Shown here in pieces: positions 59,761 to 64,000 of a stretch of 64,000 nucleotides of DNA. Source of the stretch: Neoroseomonas eburnea (GTDB lineage: Bacteria > Pseudomonadota > Alphaproteobacteria > Acetobacterales > Acetobacteraceae). Below the pieces are notes generated by a model. The model had not been told where the DNA came from. It made no database searches and worked only from the letters and a program-made list of their open reading frames with translations. The translations under genes and the position numbers were made by a program. The DNA lies in the NCBI RefSeq assembly GCF_018129005.1, contig NZ_JAAEDL010000016.1, forward strand, positions 1 through 64,000, given 5' to 3'. Every line of letters starts with the position of its first letter. Position 1 is the first letter of the stretch.

Positions 59761-60738
59761 ATGCCGCGTCCGGCCATGCTGGCCGCGGCCCTTGCCCCGG
59801 CCCTCGACGCGCCCCGCGCGGAGCCGCGCCCGCAGGAATGGGAGCGGTTCACGCGGCGCGACTGGGCCGCGCTCGCCGCCGGCACGCCGCCCGCCCTGAC
59901 GGAAGCCGAGTTCGCCGCGCTGTGCGGCGTGAGCGAGCCGGTCTCCTTCGCCGAGGTGACCGAGACGCTGACCCCGCTCGCCTGCCTCATCAACCTCGAG
60001 GTGGCGGCCGCGCGGCGGCTGGCGGCGGACAAGGCGGCCTTCCTCGACCGCGCGGCGGAACACCGGCCGTTCATCGTCGCCATCGCCGGCAGCGTCGCCG
60101 TGGGCAAGAGCACGCTCGCGCGCACGCTGCGGTTCCTGCTGGCGCGCTGGCCCGACCATCCGCGGGTGGATCTCGTGACCACCGACGGCTTCCTGCATCC
60201 GAACCGGGTGCTGGAACAGCGCGGTCTGATGCACCGCAAGGGCTTTCCCGAAAGCTACGACCTGCGCCGGATGATCCGCTTCCTCGCCGATGCGAAGTCG
60301 GGGCTCGAGGTGCAGGCGCCGGTCTATTCGCACCTCGCCTACGACATCGTGCCCGGCGAGCGACAGTCGGTGCGTCGGCCCGACATCCTGATCTTCGAGG
60401 GGCTGAACGTGCTGCAGACCACCGCCGCCTCGGTCGTGGCCTCGGATTTCTTCGACTTCTCGATCTACGTCGATGCCGAGACCGCCGACATCGAGGCCTG
60501 GTACCTGGAACGCTTCCTGCTGCTCCAGCGCACCGCCTTCCGCGACCCGGCCTCCTATTTCCACCGCTACCGCGACCTTCCGCGCGCGGAGGCGGAGGCG
60601 ATGGCCCGCGACATCTGGCGGCGCATCAACCTCGTCAATCTCCGCCGCAATGTCGCGCCGACGCGCGAGCGCGCGCGCGTCCTGCTGTCCAAGCGCAGCG
60701 ACCATGCCGTCGGGGAGGTGCTGCTGCGCCGCCACTGA
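59761..60738 (+). CDS. coaA: Type I pantothenate kinase
   Basis: A 325-residue CoaA-type kinase that phosphorylates pantothenate in the first step of CoA synthesis. The P-loop GSVAVGKST lies at residues 110-118, followed by [22 protein letters not shown], and [12 protein letters not shown]. The C-terminal half ([41 protein letters not shown]) is typical. This is a housekeeping gene; that it lies beside genes consuming much CoA may be chance. The ATG at 59761 gives a slightly long N-terminus. Confidence 0.93.
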   Translation: MPRPAMLAAALAPALDAPRAEPRPQEWERFTRRDWAALAAGTPPALTEAEFAALCGVSEPVSFAEVTETLTPLACLINLEVAAARRLAADKAAFLDRAAEHRPFIVAIAGSVAVGKSTLARTLRFLLARWPDHPRVDLVTTDGFLHPNRVLEQRGLMHRKGFPESYDLRRMIRFLADAKSGLEVQAPVYSHLAYDIVPGERQSVRRPDILIFEGLNVLQTTAASVVASDFFDFSIYVDAETADIEAWYLERFLLLQRTAFRDPASYFHRYRDLPRAEAEAMARDIWRRINLVNLRRNVAPTRERARVLLSKRSDHAVGEVLLRRH

Positions 60739-60821
60739 CCGCGCCCCCCGCGCCGCGATGGCGCCCCCCGCCGCCTGTGCAGCCGGCCCCTGCCTGCACG
60801 CCGCCCGAGGTTCCCCTGCCG

Positions 60822-61631
60822 ATGTCCGCCAGCCCCGCTTCCCCGGTTACCGCCCGCTCCGCCGCCACCGTGCTGCTGTTGCGCGACCGTCCGCAGGGCA
60901 TGGAGGTGTTCATGGTGGTCCGCCACCATGAGATCGACTTCGCCTCGGGCGCGCTGGTCTTTCCCGGCGGCCGCGTCGATCCGGACGATGCCGGCATCGC
61001 CGAGGGCCTCGGCGGCGATGAGAAAGCCTCGCCCATCCACGTCGCGGCGGTGCGCGAGACCTTCGAGGAATGCGGCGTGCTGCTGGCCCGGCGACGCGGA
61101 GAGCAGGCCCTGGTCGGCGCCGATGTGGTGCGGCGGCTGGAGGCGCCTCGCGCCGCGCTGTGCCGGCGCGAGGCCTCCTTCGCCGATATCCTCGCCGCCG
61201 AGGACCTGGTGCCGGCGACCGACCTGCTGGTGCATTTCGCGCACTGGATCACGCCGCGCACGCAGCCCAAGCGCTTCGACACGCATTTCTTCCTGGCCGT
61301 CGCGCCGGAGGACCATCTCGCCCTGCATGACGGCGGGGAGGCGGTCGATTCAGCCTGGATCCGGCCGGCCGACGCGCTGGACGATGCCGCCGGGGGGCGT
61401 CGCAAGATGATCTTCCCGACCCGCATGAACCTTATGAAGCTGGCGCGCGAGACCACCGCCGAGGCCTCGATCGGCGCGGCGCGCGGCGCGCCCATCGTCA
61501 CCGTCGAGCCGGAATTCGTGCGGGCCGTCGAGGGCGGGCGCGAACTCCGCATCCCGCTCGCCGCCGGCTATGGCGGCGAGATCTTCCTCGCCCACGACAT
61601 GCCGGCGTCGGGCGGGGCGCAGCCGCGTTAA
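60822..61631 (+). CDS. Nudix hydrolase, NUDT19-like
   Basis: A 269-residue Nudix protein. The second half of the Nudix box, RETFEECGV, is intact, while the expected glutamate eight residues earlier is replaced. The FPGGRVDPDD stretch and the insertion between box and preceding strand resemble NUDT7/NUDT19-type CoA diphosphatases. It may therefore trim CoA or acyl-CoA, opposing the pantothenate kinase encoded 83 bases upstream. The ATG at 60822 gives the expected start SAATVLLLRDRPQGMEVFMVVRHH. Confidence 0.85.
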   Translation: MSASPASPVTARSAATVLLLRDRPQGMEVFMVVRHHEIDFASGALVFPGGRVDPDDAGIAEGLGGDEKASPIHVAAVRETFEECGVLLARRRGEQALVGADVVRRLEAPRAALCRREASFADILAAEDLVPATDLLVHFAHWITPRTQPKRFDTHFFLAVAPEDHLALHDGGEAVDSAWIRPADALDDAAGGRRKMIFPTRMNLMKLARETTAEASIGAARGAPIVTVEPEFVRAVEGGRELRIPLAAGYGGEIFLAHDMPASGGAQPR

Positions 61632-61762
61632 CCCGCCCCGGCAATGATTGGATCTTGCATCGACGCGCCTGCGCCCGCGCCGGCGCAGGCGGCTCAGCGG
61701 CGCGGTCGGGAGTGGAACGGCATGGCACGGTGGCGGACCATCGGCCCGCGCGGAGGCGGGCG

Positions 61763-62443
61763 GTGAGCGCGGGACGCAGCCCCCCCAGCGCGGCGCACGC
61801 CATCGGCGGCGACCAGCGTGCCGCCGCGGACAGGCTGACCGCCGAGCGGCGTTCCCAGATCACCGAGGCGGCGGGCGAATTGTTCGGGCGCCGCGGCTAC
61901 CACGCGGCCACGATACGCGACATCGCCCTGCGCGTCGGGGTCAGCCCTGGGCTCATCTACAACTATGTCCAGGACAAGGAGGAACTCCTTCTCCTGGTCC
62001 TCGACAGCCTGCTCGATGCCTATGCCAGCAGGATCCCGGCGGCGCTCGCCGGGTTGCGCGACCCGATCGCGCGGTTCGCCGCCGCGTTGGACACCTATTG
62101 CCGGATCGTCGCCGAAAGGCCCGAGGCGACCCTGCTCGCCTATCAGGAATCGCGTTCGCTGCGCCGCCCGCTGCGCGAGCACATCAAGCGGCGGGAGATC
62201 GAGACCAACGCGCTGATCGCGGCGTGCATCCGCGACGGCATCGCGCAGGGCCTGTTCCGGCCTGTGGATGCCGAGCTGACCGCCTATCGGGTGGTGATGA
62301 TGGCGCATGGCTGGGCGCTCAAGACCTGGCGGCTGGCGGGGCGCATGACGATCGACGACTACATCGCCGACAGCCTCGATATGCTGCTCGGCGCGCTGCT
62401 CACGCCGCTGGGGGCGCGGCGGCGGGCGGAGGCGCCGCCATGA
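61763..62443 (+). CDS. TetR-family transcriptional regulator
   Basis: A 226-residue TetR repressor. The helix-turn-helix is RRSQITEAAGELFGRRGYHAATIRDIALRVGVSPGLIYNYVQDKEELL. The C-terminal ligand domain (ATLLAYQESRSLRRPLREHIKRREIETNALIAACIRDGIAQGLFRPVD) resembles acyl-CoA-responsive members. The GTG at 61763 is preceded by GGAGG at good distance; longer frames upstream have no family sequence. The stop overlaps the livH start, so it probably controls the ABC transporter in response to a substrate or its CoA ester. Confidence 0.85.
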   Translation: MSAGRSPPSAAHAIGGDQRAAADRLTAERRSQITEAAGELFGRRGYHAATIRDIALRVGVSPGLIYNYVQDKEELLLLVLDSLLDAYASRIPAALAGLRDPIARFAAALDTYCRIVAERPEATLLAYQESRSLRRPLREHIKRREIETNALIAACIRDGIAQGLFRPVDAELTAYRVVMMAHGWALKTWRLAGRMTIDDYIADSLDMLLGALLTPLGARRRAEAPP

Positions 62444-63288
62444 CCATCCAGATCCTCAACGGCCTCGTCTATGGCAGCCTGCTGCTGGTGCTGGCGGCGG
62501 GGCTGGCGCTCATCTACGGCCTGCGGCGCGTGGTCAATTTCGCGCATGGCGCCTTCTACATGCTCGGCGCCTATGCCGGCTACGCGGCGGCGCAGGCGGG
62601 CGGCTTCTGGGCCGGGCTGGCGGCGAGCGCGGTGGTGCTGGCCCTGTTCGGCGCGGTGCTCGACCGGCTGGTGTTCCGCGTGCTCCAGGACCGCGACCCG
62701 CTGGTGACGGTGATCGTCACCTTCGGCCTGCTGCTGGTGATCGAGGATGCGGTGCAGTGGATCTGGGGCACCGAGGGCCGCTCGATGGACGCGCCGGCGC
62801 CGCTCGCGGGCAGCGTCGCGCTCGGCGGCGACGCCTTCCCGGTCTATCGCCTGGCGGTGATCGCCATGGCGGCGGCGCTGACCGCCGCGCTGCTGGCCTG
62901 GCTGCACCGCTCCCGCGCCGGGCTGTTCGTCCGCGCGGCGAGCCTCGACCCGGCGATCACCGCCGTGCAGGGGGTGAACACCGACGCGGTGGCGATGCTG
63001 GTGACCGCGCTCGGCGCCGCGCTGGCCGGGATGTCGGGGGTGATCGCGGCGCCCTTCCTGTCGCTGTCGCCGGCGATGGGCGGGCAGATCCTGGTGGATT
63101 GCTTCGTGGTGGTGGTGGTGGGCGGGCTCGGCAGCCTGGGCGGCGCGGCGCTGGCGGCGCTGCTGCTCGGCCAGGTGCAGGTGCTGGGCGCGGTGCTGGT
63201 GCCCGACATCGCGGCGCTGATCCCGTTCCTGACCATGGCGGCGGTGCTGCTGTGGCGGCCGACCGGCCTGGCGGGGAAGCGGCTGTGA
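62440..63288 (+). CDS. livH: Branched-chain amino acid-type ABC permease (LivH)
   Basis: A 282-residue inner membrane permease with about eight hydrophobic segments. Typical features are LNGLVYGSLLLVLAAGLALIYGLRRVVNFAHGAFYMLGAYAGY, RAASLDPAITAVQGVNTDAV and CFVVVVVGGLGSLGGAALAALLLG. It forms a channel with LivM, encoded next with a 4-bp overlap. Permeases of this type beside TetR regulators and acyl-CoA genes often import aromatic or branched acids. The receptor at 25316 is a possible partner, though far away. Confidence 0.92.
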   Translation: MTIQILNGLVYGSLLLVLAAGLALIYGLRRVVNFAHGAFYMLGAYAGYAAAQAGGFWAGLAASAVVLALFGAVLDRLVFRVLQDRDPLVTVIVTFGLLLVIEDAVQWIWGTEGRSMDAPAPLAGSVALGGDAFPVYRLAVIAMAAALTAALLAWLHRSRAGLFVRAASLDPAITAVQGVNTDAVAMLVTALGAALAGMSGVIAAPFLSLSPAMGGQILVDCFVVVVVGGLGSLGGAALAALLLGQVQVLGAVLVPDIAALIPFLTMAAVLLWRPTGLAGKRL

Positions 63289-64000
63289 GCGGGGCGGGGC
63301 GGATCGGCGCGGGGGCGCTGGCGGCCGCGGCGGCGGGGCCGGCGATCGCGGCGCTGGTGCCGCCGGGCGTGCTGCTCTCGCTGCTGGTCCAGGCCTGCAT
63401 CTATGCCATCCTCGCGCTCTCCGTCGGCGTGCTGGCGCGGCAGAACGGCATGGTCAGCTTCGGCCATGCGGCGATGTTCGGCGCCGGCGCCTACCTCGCC
63501 GGCATCGGCCTCGGCGCGCCCGGGCAGCTGCCGGCGGAAGTGGCGCTGCTGCTGGCCGTGCTGGCGGTGACGGCGGTCTGCTTCGGGCTCGGGCTGATCG
63601 TCGTGCGGGTGCACGGCATCGCCTTCGCCATGCTGACGCTCGCCCTCGGCCAGGCCTGCTTCGAGGCGGCGAACAAGGCGCGCGGCGTGACCGGCGGCGC
63701 CGACGGGCTGACCGTGGCCCTGCCGCGCGAGATCTTCGGCCTGCCCGCCGCCACCTTCCAGCGGGCCGAGGGGATGTTCCTCATCGCCTGGCTGGCCATG
63801 GTGGCGCTGGCCGCGCTCGCCGCTCTGCTCGCGCGCAGCCGCTTCGGCCTGCTGACCGAGGCGATCCGCGAGAACGAGGAACGCGCCCGCTTCCTCGGCT
63901 ACGGCACGGTGCTGCCGCGCGCGGCGGTGTTCGCGCTGTCGGGCGGCATCGCCGCGGCGGGCGGCGTGCTCTATGTGCTCTACAACGGCTTCGTCTCTCC
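63285..64000 (+). CDS. livM: ABC permease LivM, partial (cut by the right edge)
   Basis: It starts with GTG overlapping the livH stop and remains open to the end of the window, giving 238 codons. ACIYAILALSVGVLARQNGMVSFGHAAMFGAGAYLAG, VRVHGIAFAMLTLALGQACFE, the family loop GVTGGADGL and LLTEAIRENEERARFLGYG identify LivM. About 80-100 residues are expected beyond the edge, followed normally by the ATPase genes livG and livF. Confidence 0.92.
   Translation, partial: MSGAGRIGAGALAAAAAGPAIAALVPPGVLLSLLVQACIYAILALSVGVLARQNGMVSFGHAAMFGAGAYLAGIGLGAPGQLPAEVALLLAVLAVTAVCFGLGLIVVRVHGIAFAMLTLALGQACFEAANKARGVTGGADGLTVALPREIFGLPAATFQRAEGMFLIAWLAMVALAALAALLARSRFGLLTEAIRENEERARFLGYGTVLPRAAVFALSGGIAAAGGVLYVLYNGFVS

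Noticed and set aside
57483..60239. A 918-codon open frame on the minus strand opposite the receptor, monooxygenase and kinase genes
   Set aside because: The translation has no recognisable domain and lies against three clear plus-strand genes; GC-driven absence of stops explains it.

Overview
The window is very GC-rich DNA with dense, overlapping genes, AMP-forming acyl-CoA ligases, many CaiB-type CoA transferases and orphan TTT (Bug-type) solute receptors. This points to an alphaproteobacterium, most likely Acetobacteraceae of the Roseomonas kind; that assignment is inferred from gene content, with no rRNA to confirm it. No tRNA, rRNA or CRISPR array was seen.

Positions 1 to about 20,500 are a decaying integrative/conjugative element of the alphaproteobacterial RepA-TraG-DUF3363 type. 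It carries a cargo block: a DUF736 gene, a TIR-domain gene split by an intact IS1380-family insertion with a 4-bp target duplication, an unknown gene, a Type ISP-like nuclease-methyltransferase broken at a GC-dinucleotide tract, and a three-gene unit made of an unrecognised probable TIM-barrel protein, an Xre antitoxin and a RES toxin behind a 40-bp palindrome. The backbone follows: Xre regulator, DUF2285-type genes (one frameshifted), AlpA-like protein, RepA with iterons and a DnaA box, DUF2840, TraF peptidase, lytic transglycosylase, relaxase, TraG and a CopG-type protein. parA and all trb/type IV secretion genes are missing, and the backbone runs into a degenerate IS3 transposase.

Positions 20,540 to 50,350 are a catabolic cluster. 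A sigma-54 activator is transcribed away from a CaiB/acyl-CoA ligase/LivJ-type receptor/SDR/CaiB/oxidoreductase operon; a good sigma-54 promoter and an upstream dyad lie between them. A leftward operon holds an acyl-CoA dehydrogenase pair, a thiolase-like enzyme, a DUF35 protein and an HTD2-type hydratase. This gene set resembles the actinobacterial igr set for retro-aldol removal of an acyl side chain. A rightward operon, also behind a sigma-54-like promoter, holds two enoyl-CoA hydratases, a dienoyl-CoA reductase-like SDR, DUF35, two acyl-CoA dehydrogenases, a cysteine-less thiolase-fold protein, a MaoC protein, an NPD-type flavoprotein and a TRAP small permease. The TRAP large permease and receptor lie 3.8 kb further on, separated from it by an antisense acyl-CoA ligase and two TTT receptors. 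The likely job is uptake, CoA activation and beta-oxidation/retro-aldol shortening of a branched or cyclic carboxylic acid; the substrate is not identifiable from sequence.

Positions 50,490 to 64,000 hold etfBA with another acyl-CoA dehydrogenase (the ETF would accept electrons from the dehydrogenases), a marR-emrA-emrB efflux operon with a MarR-type operator, a TTT receptor followed by a Baeyer-Villiger monooxygenase, pantothenate kinase (CoA supply), a Nudix hydrolase, and a TetR-livH-livM operon cut by the right edge.
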